The notes under the pieces: model-generated
Database searches by the model: none
Told to the model about the DNA's origin: nothing
The model's input: the letters and a program-made list of their open reading frames with translations, nothing else
Assembly (NCBI GenBank): GCA_964599885.1
Contig: CAZRHH010000021.1
Span: 1-44,817, forward strand
DNA: 44,817 nt
Reading direction: 5' to 3'
Origin: CAZRHH01 sp964599885
Lineage (GTDB): Bacteria; Chloroflexota; Dehalococcoidia; DSTF01; JACRBR01
Shown here: positions 9,753 to 18,837 of the stretch, in pieces
Layout of the letters: each line of letters starts with the position of its first letter
Numbering within the stretch: position 1 is the first letter of the stretch
Position numbers and translations under genes: made by a program

Positions 9753-11102
9753 TTACGCCGCCGTTGCGAGTTCGGGCGCCTCAAGCGGGGCGCCCGATTC
9801 GTTTTCTTGAGACGCAGCAGCGGGGATGATCTGGCGCGCGACGACGAGCAGGAGGACGAGGAGCGCGGACTCGCTCACGATCATCGTTGTCGCGGCGCCG
9901 GCTGGGCCGAACGCCGGGATAAACGCGAGATTCAGCGCGACGTTCAACGCGAGTGCGCCCGCGGTCAGTACGACGGCCGCTCGCCCCTTCGAGCGGCCAA
10001 ACAGCAGTTCGACGTGCATGTTCGTCGCGAGGTACAGGAACTGTGCGACGATGAGCAACAAGTACGGCGTGCGCATACCCTCGAAACCGCTGCCGTACAG
10101 GCGCTCGAACGCGGGAGTGAGAGCGAGCAGCGCGATCGAGATCGCGGCGCCGAGCCCCACGACTACTGCCATGCTTCGCCGGTAGGCTCGTCCCAGAGAA
10201 GACGCATCTGCTGCTGCCGCAAAGCGCGGCATCATCGCCCGTCCGAACGTAAGCGGCAGGAACGCCAGACCGTACGTGAAGTTGAAAGCGGCGCCGTACA
10301 CACCCACCGCCTCATCGCCCCGCATGCCGGCGAGCAGAAACGCATCAATGCGAAAGTAGACGAAGAACAGCAACGTCGTCGCGAGCACGGGAAACGCCCG
10401 AGCGGCGAGACTGCGCATCAACGTCAGATCAGCGCGTGGCAGCACGACCCCAAAGTGCAAGACGAGCGCCACGGCGGCAATGCCCACCGATACCGCACCC
10501 ACCGCCGGAAACAGCAGCGCGACCGCCATGGGCGGCCCTGACGCGAGCAGGATTGCGCCGCCCGCCACAAGCAGCACGCTCCCCTGAAGTGCACGGACAA
10601 CCGATTCCGCCGTCAGACGTTGCATCGCGCGCAAGGGCGCGAGCAGCAGCAGCGATGCGCTCTCCAGCGCACCGCCGATACCGGCGCACAGTAGCAGCGT
10701 GCGGGCGTCTCCCTCAAGCAGCGTCGCCGCTATCGCAACCACGATCGCGCCCGAGAGCGCCGTTGTGGACGCCGCCGCGATCCAAATGTTCTGCAGCACA
10801 GCGCGGCGGCGCGCCGGATCCGACGCGAGCGATCGCGTCAGCTCCGTCGCGAGACCGAAGTCACCGACGTTCGCGACGATCGTGCCGGCCGCGGCCGCCA
10901 GGATCCACGGTCCGAATCCCTCCGCGCCCAGATGCCGCGCGAGCAGCACCAGCAAGACGAATCGGCCGCCGCGGTTGATCCCTTCTGCGGCCACGTACCG
11001 CGCTGTCGGGGACTTCAGGTTAGACGCGAAGGTGCGCACTGCTGCGGTCAACGTCGGTGCGCCGCGGCTACCGGCGATCGCGTGCTCCCGGCCGAGTGTC
11101 AC
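9753..11102 (-). CDS. Wzx-like polysaccharide flippase (MOP superfamily)
   Basis: 449 residues from a GTG at 11102. An upstream extension of the frame would lie inside the FkbM gene; the GTG forms a GTGA overlap with that gene's stop, which fixes the start. The protein is almost all hydrophobic, with about 12-14 predicted membrane helices and typical Wzx features: a conserved N-terminal ARYVAAEGINRGGRFVLLVL helix, ARHLGAEGFGPW, and GVYGAAFNFTYGLAFLP in the central region. Members flip lipid-linked oligosaccharide across the cytoplasmic membrane. It is the last gene of the minus-strand glycan cluster, which suits export of the assembled glycan. The C-terminal tail is soluble and Glu/Ala-rich. 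Confidence 0.88.
   Translation of the reverse strand: MTLGREHAIAGSRGAPTLTAAVRTFASNLKSPTARYVAAEGINRGGRFVLLVLLARHLGAEGFGPWILAAAAGTIVANVGDFGLATELTRSLASDPARRRAVLQNIWIAAASTTALSGAIVVAIAATLLEGDARTLLLCAGIGGALESASLLLLAPLRAMQRLTAESVVRALQGSVLLVAGGAILLASGPPMAVALLFPAVGAVSVGIAAVALVLHFGVVLPRADLTLMRSLAARAFPVLATTLLFFVYFRIDAFLLAGMRGDEAVGVYGAAFNFTYGLAFLPLTFGRAMMPRFAAAADASSLGRAYRRSMAVVVGLGAAISIALLALTPAFERLYGSGFEGMRTPYLLLIVAQFLYLATNMHVELLFGRSKGRAAVVLTAGALALNVALNLAFIPAFGPAGAATTMIVSESALLVLLLVVARQIIPAAASQENESGAPLEAPELATAA
9772..9797 (+). terminator. Rho-independent terminator of the S8 protease gene
   Basis: Perfect 9-bp stem TCGGGCGCC / GGCGCCCGA with an 8-nt loop, followed on the plus strand by TTCGTTTTCTT. It starts 22 bp after the protease stop and lies inside the 3' coding end of the convergent flippase gene. 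Confidence 0.7.
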
Positions 11103-12049
11103 GGAAGCCACGCTGGCAAGCGCTCGCGATGGACAAAGAGCAGATTCGTGTAGTCCTGTTCTCCTGGAAGCGACCGAATGAGCGCGGCAACATCGTGCAC
11201 CGGCACAATCTGAGGACGGTCGGGGACATTGAACACGGCGTAGCCGGCATCTCGCAGCGTCGCTACAAACTGAGCCGGATCGGTGCCAACAGCCGCGAGT
11301 TCCGCCGGCCAGTACTCGCCGACGATCGCAAGTGGAGGCGTGTTCGCGAGAACGGTACGCATGCCCGCCAGCACCTCGCCCTCCGCGCCCTGGACATCCA
11401 TTTTGATGACGTCCGGCGCGCCCCATTCCGCCGCCTGCGCATCAAGCGTCGTGCAGCGCACGTATACGGATGCGCGGCCGGAGACCGCGTGAATGCGATG
11501 GTGGCCGGCGTAATCCGGGTCGCGGTACAACTGCAGTTCGCCCTCGCGCGCGCCAACCGCGGCATTGACGATCTGGACGCTGGCGAGCGTGTTTCGGCGT
11601 ACGTTCTCCGAGAGCAGCTCGAAGTTGCGCGGCTCCGGCTCGAACGACACCACGCGCCCGGCATTGCCCACGCGCCGCCCGGCCAGCAGCGTGTAGTAGC
11701 CGACGTGCGCGCCGACATCGAAGAACGTCATGCCGGGCTCGATGAGCCGCGTCAGCAGTTCGCACTCCCTCGGCTCGTACGCGCGGCCGAGGTAGAGCTT
11801 CTGCGCGACACTACGGTCCCGGAGATCGACCGTGAGCGTCCCGGAAGGCGTCTCGACATCGAGCAGCGCCTGCGAGAGCCGCGAGTACACGCCGTAGTAG
11901 GCGCCGCGCGCGAACGGCACGCGCCGCGCGATCGATGTGCCGAGCGGCGTACCCGCGAAGGGGCGCGCGACGACGCGAAAGGCGCCCAGCAGGCGCTTGT
12001 GCGCGTCGCCCGCGCGCGAAAGCTCGGAGGTTGTGTTGTTCGTCGTCAT
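11099..12049 (-). CDS. FkbM-family SAM-dependent methyltransferase
   Basis: 316 residues. SAM-binding motif I is in FFDVGAHVGYYTLLAGRRVG (about residues 98-117), the acidic loop is VVSFEPEPRNFELL, and the FkbM signature DVIKMDVQGAEGEVLAG (about 219-235) supplies the later conserved acidic residue. FkbM enzymes O-methylate sugars or small metabolites, so in this cluster it probably caps or decorates a glycan residue. A good ribosome-binding site (GGAAGGAT, 6 bases before the ATG) follows a 32-bp gap after the GT-C gene. The stop overlaps the flippase GTG, so the two genes are coupled. Confidence 0.9.
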   Translation of the reverse strand: MTTNNTTSELSRAGDAHKRLLGAFRVVARPFAGTPLGTSIARRVPFARGAYYGVYSRLSQALLDVETPSGTLTVDLRDRSVAQKLYLGRAYEPRECELLTRLIEPGMTFFDVGAHVGYYTLLAGRRVGNAGRVVSFEPEPRNFELLSENVRRNTLASVQIVNAAVGAREGELQLYRDPDYAGHHRIHAVSGRASVYVRCTTLDAQAAEWGAPDVIKMDVQGAEGEVLAGMRTVLANTPPLAIVGEYWPAELAAVGTDPAQFVATLRDAGYAVFNVPDRPQIVPVHDVAALIRSLPGEQDYTNLLFVHRERLPAWLP

Positions 12050-12081
12050 TACGCGATCCTTCCGCTCGTGTTTGCTCGCTC

Positions 12082-14352
12082 TTAGTCTCCCGCCGGGTCC
12101 CGCGCGAAGCCGTCGATCACGGCGGCGCCGAGGACGATCATGTCGCCCTCATCACCAGGCCCGGTCGAAACGACGAGCCGCACGGATTCGCCGTCAGGAG
12201 GCGTGAACGCTTCGATCGCGACGTAGTTCGCGCCAGCGCGCAGTACCACTTCCTGCGCGCCGATTCGCCGCCCGCCAGTGAATACCGCGACGACCGCCGT
12301 CCGCGCCGCTGTACGTTCCGCAGACTGGACCGCTGCGATCGCCGTGAACGGGCGCGCGCTGGCCGCGTTGGGGATCAGTTGCCTGATTCCGCCCCACTCC
12401 TTCTGATTGCTGACGAGCACACCGCAGGTATTGCCTTCGCCGCCGACCGGCTCAAGCGCGACGACTCCGTTCGCCTGCCAGCCCGGGACGCCGCCGTCAC
12501 CCACGCCGCAGAGCAGGCCGTTTCGCAGCGGCAGTGTTTGCGTCGCCGTTGACTGCGCGCCCTCGAACAGGCTGCGTACATCGGACTGGCTCAGCACCGC
12601 ACGCGGACGGAGGAGGAACAGCGTGGAATATGATCCAGGACGCCCGTGGAACGTGGCCAGCTCTTGCGGCACGAAGGCGCCGCTGAGTTGCTCGTAGACC
12701 GTTTCGGACGATTCGTGGGAGTCGCGTCCCGTGTGGTCGAGCAGATAGTACTTAATGCCGTGCTCGCCCAGGAACGCCGGGTCGAAGTCTTCCAGTGGGC
12801 GCGAACCGAATCCGAATGTGTAGAGCTGATCCTCGTATTCCGGCCGCGACTCCAACAGGCTGAACGTGATCGACGGCCAGCCCATGTACAGCATCCCGCT
12901 CCCGTCATCGAGCAGCCCTTCGCTGGCGATGTAGTCCGCGGCCTTGTCGTGTGACGCATAGAGGTCGCGCAATCCGGGATCGCTGGCGACGGTGTAGCTT
13001 ATCGATGTGTATCCGCAGATGACGCCGAGGGCGACGCTGCCGGCGACAGCGGTCAGCTGCGAACGCCAAACGAACGCGAGGCCCGCCAGGTTCCATACGA
13101 AGTACGCGGCGAGGATGATGTAGACCGGCGTGACGTACGAGGGATAGCGGCTACCGTGCGACGCGGCGGGATATTGCATCGCGAACGCCAGCGTGATGAA
13201 CGCCGCCCACAGCACGAACGGCGTGACGTGCCAGCGGCGCTCAGCGAGTATCTGGTACGCAGCGACGGCGAGACCGCCCAGCGCCAGCACGAACACCGGC
13301 GTGCCGACCTGATTGCGGATGCCATTCGTGTAGAGACTCCACGCGCTGTCACTGAAGCCGCCGCTCATGAGATTCCACGCCGCATCGACGTACGTCTGGA
13401 CGAACGACGGAAGGACGCCGCTTTCCGGGGCAGCAGCCGTCCCTTCGAGCGGCGCGCTGGCGAACACGCGGGCCAGCACGAAGTACACCACGACGGCCGC
13501 CACAGGGAACGCGAGCGAGGCGGCGGCATGGCGATTCATCGCCTGCTTGATGTCGCGGGCGTGCCAGGCGAGATACGAGCCGACCAGCACGGGTACGAAT
13601 AGATACGCCGTCGTGTGCACCAGCATCGAGAGCGCCATGAAGAAGCCGCCGAGCACGAGGAACCGCCGATCGCGGTTGCCAGCCTCCGTCGCAGCGAGCG
13701 CGAAGATAAACAGGCTCATCACGGCGGGCGCCTTATCGGGCTCGGTCGAGTCGAACGACCAGCGCGGGAGCAACGCGAACATCAACGAGGCACCGACCGC
13801 GATGGGCACGCCGAGCGTGCGTGCCAGGAGGCGGTACAGCACCACAACAGCCGCGATGGTCAGAAGCGGCATGAGGATGAGGGGTGCGATGTGTAGAGAG
13901 ACTCCGGGGAGCTGCGAGAGCAATGCGAGTGTGGCCGGCAGCAACGCCGGCTGATCGAACACATCGCTGGTCAGCACAAGTTGCGGCGATGGCGACAGAT
14001 TGCCATCGCGGATGTAGAGCGCGCGCTCGAGGATGCCGTGCGCATCGCCGCTGCCATACGTGCCATCGAACGACGCGATGTAGCGCAGCCGGCTCGCGAT
14101 CGCCGCGCCGATGACGACGCACAGGCCCATGAGCGGGGCGTGCGTCGCGAAACGTGCACGCGTATGCGACGCCTCTTCGGCCGTTGTCGGCGCTGTTGCC
14201 CAGACGGCGCGCGGCGCCGTCGCCGGCATCGGTCGCACAGGCGTGCGTGCGGGCCGGGCGGAAGTCCGCAGGTTCTCGCGAATCGCGACGAGGAGCAGGT
14301 ACCCGGCGGCGCCCCAGATGCGGCGAGCGACGGCTGCGGTGGCTTCCGTCAT
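12082..14352 (-). CDS. GT-C fold membrane glycosyltransferase, STT3/AglB-like
   Basis: 756 residues from the ATG at 14352, chosen because it forms an ATGA overlap with the upstream GT4 stop; a longer frame exists but lies inside that gene. A Pro/Ala-rich cytoplasmic segment (1-72) is followed by about 11-12 membrane helices and a soluble C-terminal domain (from about 500). The first extracytoplasmic loop contains GSGDAHG (Asp103), and a second acidic motif, STEPDKAP (about 202-209), lies where STT3/AglB oligosaccharyltransferases and related GT-C enzymes carry catalytic acidic residues. GT-C enzymes use polyprenyl-phosphate-linked sugars outside the membrane. Whether it transfers a whole oligosaccharide to protein or a single sugar cannot be decided. 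No clear WWDYG-type motif was seen in the C-terminal domain. Confidence 0.72.
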   Translation of the reverse strand: MTEATAAVARRIWGAAGYLLLVAIRENLRTSARPARTPVRPMPATAPRAVWATAPTTAEEASHTRARFATHAPLMGLCVVIGAAIASRLRYIASFDGTYGSGDAHGILERALYIRDGNLSPSPQLVLTSDVFDQPALLPATLALLSQLPGVSLHIAPLILMPLLTIAAVVVLYRLLARTLGVPIAVGASLMFALLPRWSFDSTEPDKAPAVMSLFIFALAATEAGNRDRRFLVLGGFFMALSMLVHTTAYLFVPVLVGSYLAWHARDIKQAMNRHAAASLAFPVAAVVVYFVLARVFASAPLEGTAAAPESGVLPSFVQTYVDAAWNLMSGGFSDSAWSLYTNGIRNQVGTPVFVLALGGLAVAAYQILAERRWHVTPFVLWAAFITLAFAMQYPAASHGSRYPSYVTPVYIILAAYFVWNLAGLAFVWRSQLTAVAGSVALGVICGYTSISYTVASDPGLRDLYASHDKAADYIASEGLLDDGSGMLYMGWPSITFSLLESRPEYEDQLYTFGFGSRPLEDFDPAFLGEHGIKYYLLDHTGRDSHESSETVYEQLSGAFVPQELATFHGRPGSYSTLFLLRPRAVLSQSDVRSLFEGAQSTATQTLPLRNGLLCGVGDGGVPGWQANGVVALEPVGGEGNTCGVLVSNQKEWGGIRQLIPNAASARPFTAIAAVQSAERTAARTAVVAVFTGGRRIGAQEVVLRAGANYVAIEAFTPPDGESVRLVVSTGPGDEGDMIVLGAAVIDGFARDPAGD

Positions 14353-15425
14353 GCTACCAGCTCCATCTTGCCGACGATCGCCTTCCAGTCGTACGCATCG
14401 ATGAACGCCTGCGACGGGGGTTCGTGCGCGGCACGCGCCGCGTCGATGATCGCCGACGCCGCTTCTCGAGCATCGCCGATCACGCGGAGGCCATCGCCGC
14501 ACACGCCGAGATCGAGGCCTTCGGCGCCGACGCGCGTCGTCACCGTCGGCACGCCGCAGGCGAGGCTCTCGAGAATCTTTATGCGTGTGCCGCTTCCGTG
14601 CGTGACGAGCGCCGGCACGACGTCCGCCGCCTGCAGCAGCGGTGCGATCGCATCGACGGCGCCGAGGAACGTCACGCGTGGCGACCCGAACTCGGCGCGC
14701 AATGCGTCGATCGGTCCGCGGCCGGCGACGAAGAGACGGAACGTCTCCGGCAGCTCGGGCATGAGTGCGGCGAGCGTGCGCAGCGCATCGGCGTTCGGCG
14801 TGTACGCGAGCTGTCCGAAGAAGAACAGCATCGTGTCGCCATCACGCAGGCCGAGCGCGCGCCGCGTCGCTGCGCGTTGCGCCGCATCGCCGATCTTGTT
14901 CACCCGCGTGTCGACTCCGTTCGAGACGATGCTGGTTTTGCGAGGCGACGCGCCCAGGCCGATCAGACCGCGCCGATCGACCTCCGATGTCGCGTAGATG
15001 CGCCGCGCGAGACGCACGCAAATCCGTTCGTACGCGCTCACGATCGGCCAGATTCGGCGCCCGGCGCGACGAAACCGCACCGTGTCCACGTCGGGCTTGT
15101 CGAGCAGAAACGGTATGCCTGTACGCGCAGCGAGCGCCGCGATGTGCGGCGCGAGCCACATGTATTCGACGAGCACGGCGTCCGGGGACACGTCGTTCAT
15201 CAGCAACCGGAGGTGGGTGAATGTCCGCGGGTTCGCGATCTGTCCCGGGCCGCCCGTGGGCGACGCGTGAAATGCGAACGGGCCCGGCTCCAGCGGGCCT
15301 TCGCACGGCGCCGCGAGATGGACTTCGTGACGGCCCGACAGGTGCGTCGCGATCTGACGCGTGCGCACGCGCCCGCCGTCGTTCGTCGGGAAGATCGGAT
15401 ACGGCGACACCACGAGAAGTTTCAT
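14349..15425 (-). CDS. GT4-family glycosyltransferase (GT-B fold)
   Basis: 358 residues. The N-terminal Rossmann domain begins MKLLVVSPYPIFPTNDGGR, the usual GT4 opening with a Gly-rich acceptor loop. The C-terminal donor-binding domain contains LQAADVVPALVTHGSGTRIKI followed by ESLACGVPTVTT, matching the E-x7-E-like nucleotide-sugar-binding region of the family. Cytoplasmic or membrane-associated; it would add one sugar to a growing lipid-linked glycan. Its start overlaps the stop of the upstream GT4 gene by 4 bp and its stop overlaps the GT-C start by 4 bp, so the three are one translation-coupled block. Donor and acceptor sugars cannot be read from sequence. Confidence 0.9.
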   Translation of the reverse strand: MKLLVVSPYPIFPTNDGGRVRTRQIATHLSGRHEVHLAAPCEGPLEPGPFAFHASPTGGPGQIANPRTFTHLRLLMNDVSPDAVLVEYMWLAPHIAALAARTGIPFLLDKPDVDTVRFRRAGRRIWPIVSAYERICVRLARRIYATSEVDRRGLIGLGASPRKTSIVSNGVDTRVNKIGDAAQRAATRRALGLRDGDTMLFFFGQLAYTPNADALRTLAALMPELPETFRLFVAGRGPIDALRAEFGSPRVTFLGAVDAIAPLLQAADVVPALVTHGSGTRIKILESLACGVPTVTTRVGAEGLDLGVCGDGLRVIGDAREAASAIIDAARAAHEPPSQAFIDAYDWKAIVGKMELVA

Positions 15426-16627
15426 CGCGGCGCGTCCAGAACGGCGGCGTCCGGCGACAGCGCGTTCTCAGCGCTGGGCGTGAGTCGCGCGTACACGCCC
15501 GCCGTAGCCGCGGCCACAACCGGCCAGCTCATCTCGGCCGACAAGGTGCGAGCGTGCGACTCAAGACGGACGCGCAGGGCATCGTCGGTGAGGACGCGAC
15601 TCAGCGCGCCAGCAAGCTGTTCGGCATCGCCAGGCGTCGTGATGACGCTCGGGTCGCCGGCCAGTTCGGGCAGGCCGCCGATGTCCGACACGACGATCGC
15701 CTTGCCGTACGTCAGCGCCATGCAGGCGGCCGCGCTCTGGGCGTCAAAATGCGTGTACGGATACGCGACGACGTCCGCCGCAGCGAAATAGCGCGCGATG
15801 TCGTGCTCCGGCACGTATGTCATGCGGTCGATTACCGCGTCGCGCAGGCCGAGGCGATCGATTTCAGCGCGCAGACTCTCCGCGCCGCCATCCCACGGCT
15901 GCCCGACGATCATCAGCCGCGCATCGGGCAGCGTATCGAGCACGCGCCGGAACGCTGCGAGCAGCGTCGAGACGCCCTTGTACGGGCGGATGTTTCCGAA
16001 AAACAGTACGACAGGCGCCCCCTCGGCCAGGCCAAGCTGCCGTCGCGCCTCATTGCGATCGGGCACGGCTCCCGGTGACCGCACGCCCAGCGCAACCACG
16101 TCCACCGGCGTGCGACGAACGCTGCCGCGCAATGCGCGCGCATTGTCAACACTATGGACGATGATGCGATGCGCGAACGGGAGTACCATCATGTTCGCCA
16201 CGCGGCGAAGCAAGCCGCGCTCGTGCGGTTCAGCATTGTGGACGGTGATGACAACGCGTTTGCCACGGATGCGCGCGCACGCCAGCAGCACGACGTACAC
16301 GGGCGCCAGTGGATAGCTCCACCACTGCGCGTGGACGATGTCGCCGCGCAACGTCAGGCCGGCGAGTAGCCAGCCGAACGGGTTCCACCAGCGCAGCGGC
16401 CTGCGCGTCCGTGCGCCGGCAACCGCCGGCCAAACGCCCGAGCCGTCTTCGGGGTCGCCGCCGGGGTAGAGCGCGCGCGGATACATGCTGCGAAAGGCGA
16501 CGACATCGAGTTCCACATCATCGCGCGCGGCCAGCACCGTACAGAGATCGCTGACGTACGGGCTCACGCCCTTGTGCGGCGGCAGGGATCCAATCATCGT
16601 CACCCGTACCGCGCTGTGCTTCGGCAT
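15422..16627 (-). CDS. GT4-family glycosyltransferase (GT-B fold)
   Basis: 401 residues. The N-terminus (VRVTMIGSLPPHKGVSPYV) carries the Gly-rich loop of GT-B transferases. Mid-protein, VVLFFGNIRPYKGVSTLLAAF is the hallmark start of the GT4 donor domain, and VVAYPYTHFDAQSAAACMAL followed by GKAIVVSDIGGLPE covers the donor-binding acidic region, though the usual first Glu position reads as Asp/Gln here. Probably a peripheral membrane enzyme adding one sugar in the glycan pathway. Preceded by a GGAGACGGGAA ribosome-binding site and a 136-bp gap from the upstream GT-C gene, so it may begin a separate transcript or a sub-block of the operon. Confidence 0.9.
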   Translation of the reverse strand: MPKHSAVRVTMIGSLPPHKGVSPYVSDLCTVLAARDDVELDVVAFRSMYPRALYPGGDPEDGSGVWPAVAGARTRRPLRWWNPFGWLLAGLTLRGDIVHAQWWSYPLAPVYVVLLACARIRGKRVVITVHNAEPHERGLLRRVANMMVLPFAHRIIVHSVDNARALRGSVRRTPVDVVALGVRSPGAVPDRNEARRQLGLAEGAPVVLFFGNIRPYKGVSTLLAAFRRVLDTLPDARLMIVGQPWDGGAESLRAEIDRLGLRDAVIDRMTYVPEHDIARYFAAADVVAYPYTHFDAQSAAACMALTYGKAIVVSDIGGLPELAGDPSVITTPGDAEQLAGALSRVLTDDALRVRLESHARTLSAEMSWPVVAAATAGVYARLTPSAENALSPDAAVLDAPR

Positions 16628-16763
16628 CAGATTCCCGTCTCCGCATCCACTCGTGGCGTGCTGTCAGCCGCGGCTGCGGCGGCCGATGTGAGTATGTCGT
16701 GCTGACTCGATCGCATCACTCGGCGATTCCCCTACGTCCCGGCGCACGCGCCCTGAGAGCGCA

Positions 16764-18809
16764 CTAGTCGCTTGTAGCTGCGGTGATGCCGCTTCCGGCC
16801 AGCGCGTCTTGCCGCTCCCGCGCCGACAGGCCCTCGTTGATGTCCGTGATGCGGATCGGCGTCCCCAGCGCGCGCGCGATGCGATCCAGCGTCCAGCCGG
16901 TTTCGTCGGCGAGGGCGCCGGCGTCTTCCGGACTGATCGCAGTGGGGTGCGGCCGCAGCGCGAGTTGCGTGCGATCCACCCTGTACAGCAAATACTGATC
17001 GGCCGTGGACACGTGCTGCGCATCGATCAATTCAAACGCCGGGTGCCCGCTCAGGTACGGCGCCGCGTGCAGCGAACTAAACGCGACGTCTTCACCAGTG
17101 AGCAGGACGTAGGCGGCGTCGTGCGCGTCGACGTATTCGAGCAGTTCTTGCTGTCCGAGCCCGACCCAGTAGTTCTTCCCCTCGAAGCGTTTCAGCCAGA
17201 GCCAGGTGTCACCGGGCCGGGCTGGGCGCAACTCCGGATCTTCCCACCGAAAGAGGTTCGATCGTCGCGCGATCAGCTCGTCGCGGCCGGTATCCAGATT
17301 CACGGCGACCGTGGGCATCTGGCGGATGCGGTACTGGCCACCCGTTTCAACGTGCAGGCTCGAAAAGTACAGGCGGCTCGTCACCACCGTTGCACCGGGC
17401 GGGATGTGCTCATCCATGGACGCGGCGATCTCCTGCACGAAGTCACTGTCCCACGAATCGAAACGCACACCGACCGCCGCGGCATCGGCGTTATCGGACG
17501 AAAACACCCGCATTTGGTGGACGACGAAGACGCCCGCGGCGAGGGCGATGACCACAGCGAGCGCCATTTCCTGCGTGGGCGACGCGAGCGAACGGCGCGC
17601 GTACCGCGCCACGTCGGCAGCAACGAGTCCAAGCGCGATGTGCGCGATGTAGATGATCGGAAGCGCGTCGCGGAGTTGCAGCCCGCGGTTCGCAGCAAAC
17701 AGCGCGAACGGCGCGAACATCACCGCGACGATGATCAGCAGGCGGGCGTCGTCGTCGCGTTTGCAGGCACGCACGCCGAGCCAGCCAAGCGACGCGAGCA
17801 ACAGCAGGTACGGTTGCGCGGATGGAGCGACCGTTCGCAGATATCGCGGGACGGAGGTCCAGTAGGAGACGGGATAGTCCCAGCCATCGTGTGCTTCAAG
17901 CGTGTAGAGCACCGCACCGCCCCAGCACGCGACCAGAGTAACGGCGGCGGGCACTGCGAACGGGGCGATTGCGCGGGCGCGCTCCGGCGGCACGAGCGGC
18001 CAACGCGCGATAGCTGCGGCGAACGCGGCGAACGCCATCGCGGCAACCACGATCGCGCCCTGCCTTGCCACGGATACGTCGCCCAGCAGGAAGAGCGACG
18101 ATGTTTTGAGCCAGATCCACACGAACCACGGCGCCACGACCGCCGCGAATGCGACAGAAAACGCCAACGCGCCGCGCGCGCCCGCGTGGCTGCGCAACGA
18201 TGGCAGCGCGAGCCAGGCGACGACGCCGAGCGGCACGAACTGCACCGCGGCTTCCTTCACCAGGAACGACAGTCCGATCGCGGCGCCGGCAGCCGCAAAC
18301 CAGGCGATCCGCGGACTACGGATGGCCTCCGTCAGCGACGCGATCGCCAGCAATACGAACGTTGTCTGTAACGGGTCGAGATACAACGTCGTGCCGAGGC
18401 CGTTGAGGAATGCCGAACCGCCGGCCGTCACGCCGGCAGCGGCGCCCGCGAGCGTGCCGGCCATGCGCCACGCGATGAACGTGACGAGCAGCACGTTGAT
18501 GATGACGATCATCTTCGCGACGGTGTACGCAGCATCTGGGCCCGCAGCCGCGACAGCGGGAGCCAGCGTCAACGGAAAGAGCGGGGCGCGATGCGCCACG
18601 GGCTCGCCCGACGGGTACGTGAGACCATCACCGTGCGCGACGCTATACGCCTCCGCGAGATAGAGCGACTCATCGGATGTCAGGTTGGCGGGACGGGCAA
18701 GCGCGAGCGGCAACGTCAGCGCCACGACGATCGCACAGGCGATGGCGACTGAGGCGATCACCGGCACACGGCGCGCGGACCGTGCCGGCAGCGTTGCGGT
18801 TAGTTGCAC
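16764..18809 (-). CDS. GT-C membrane glycosyltransferase (ArnT/PMT-like)
   Basis: 681 residues from a GTG at 18809, preceded by GGGAG seven bases away; the frame is open further upstream but that part lies inside the dehydrogenase gene. One membrane helix (about 15-38) is followed by an extracytoplasmic loop with TSDESLYLAEAY; the Asp46-Glu47 pair is the usual catalytic acidic motif of PMT/ArnT-type GT-C enzymes. About 10-12 further membrane helices run to about residue 450, then a soluble extracytoplasmic domain of some 220 residues. It would transfer a sugar from a polyprenyl-phosphate donor. The GT2 enzyme two genes upstream resembles a dolichyl/polyprenyl-phosphate sugar synthase and could make that donor. 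Acceptor unknown. Confidence 0.82.
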   Translation of the reverse strand: MQLTATLPARSARRVPVIASVAIACAIVVALTLPLALARPANLTSDESLYLAEAYSVAHGDGLTYPSGEPVAHRAPLFPLTLAPAVAAAGPDAAYTVAKMIVIINVLLVTFIAWRMAGTLAGAAAGVTAGGSAFLNGLGTTLYLDPLQTTFVLLAIASLTEAIRSPRIAWFAAAGAAIGLSFLVKEAAVQFVPLGVVAWLALPSLRSHAGARGALAFSVAFAAVVAPWFVWIWLKTSSLFLLGDVSVARQGAIVVAAMAFAAFAAAIARWPLVPPERARAIAPFAVPAAVTLVACWGGAVLYTLEAHDGWDYPVSYWTSVPRYLRTVAPSAQPYLLLLASLGWLGVRACKRDDDARLLIIVAVMFAPFALFAANRGLQLRDALPIIYIAHIALGLVAADVARYARRSLASPTQEMALAVVIALAAGVFVVHQMRVFSSDNADAAAVGVRFDSWDSDFVQEIAASMDEHIPPGATVVTSRLYFSSLHVETGGQYRIRQMPTVAVNLDTGRDELIARRSNLFRWEDPELRPARPGDTWLWLKRFEGKNYWVGLGQQELLEYVDAHDAAYVLLTGEDVAFSSLHAAPYLSGHPAFELIDAQHVSTADQYLLYRVDRTQLALRPHPTAISPEDAGALADETGWTLDRIARALGTPIRITDINEGLSARERQDALAGSGITAATSD

Positions 18810-18837
18810 GTGCGCACTCCCGGTGCTGGAAGCGGCG

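Noticed and set aside
14353..14502. Upstream extension of the STT3-like gene
   Set aside because: It overlaps the GT4 gene out of frame; the ATGA at 14349-14352 gives a clear coupled start.
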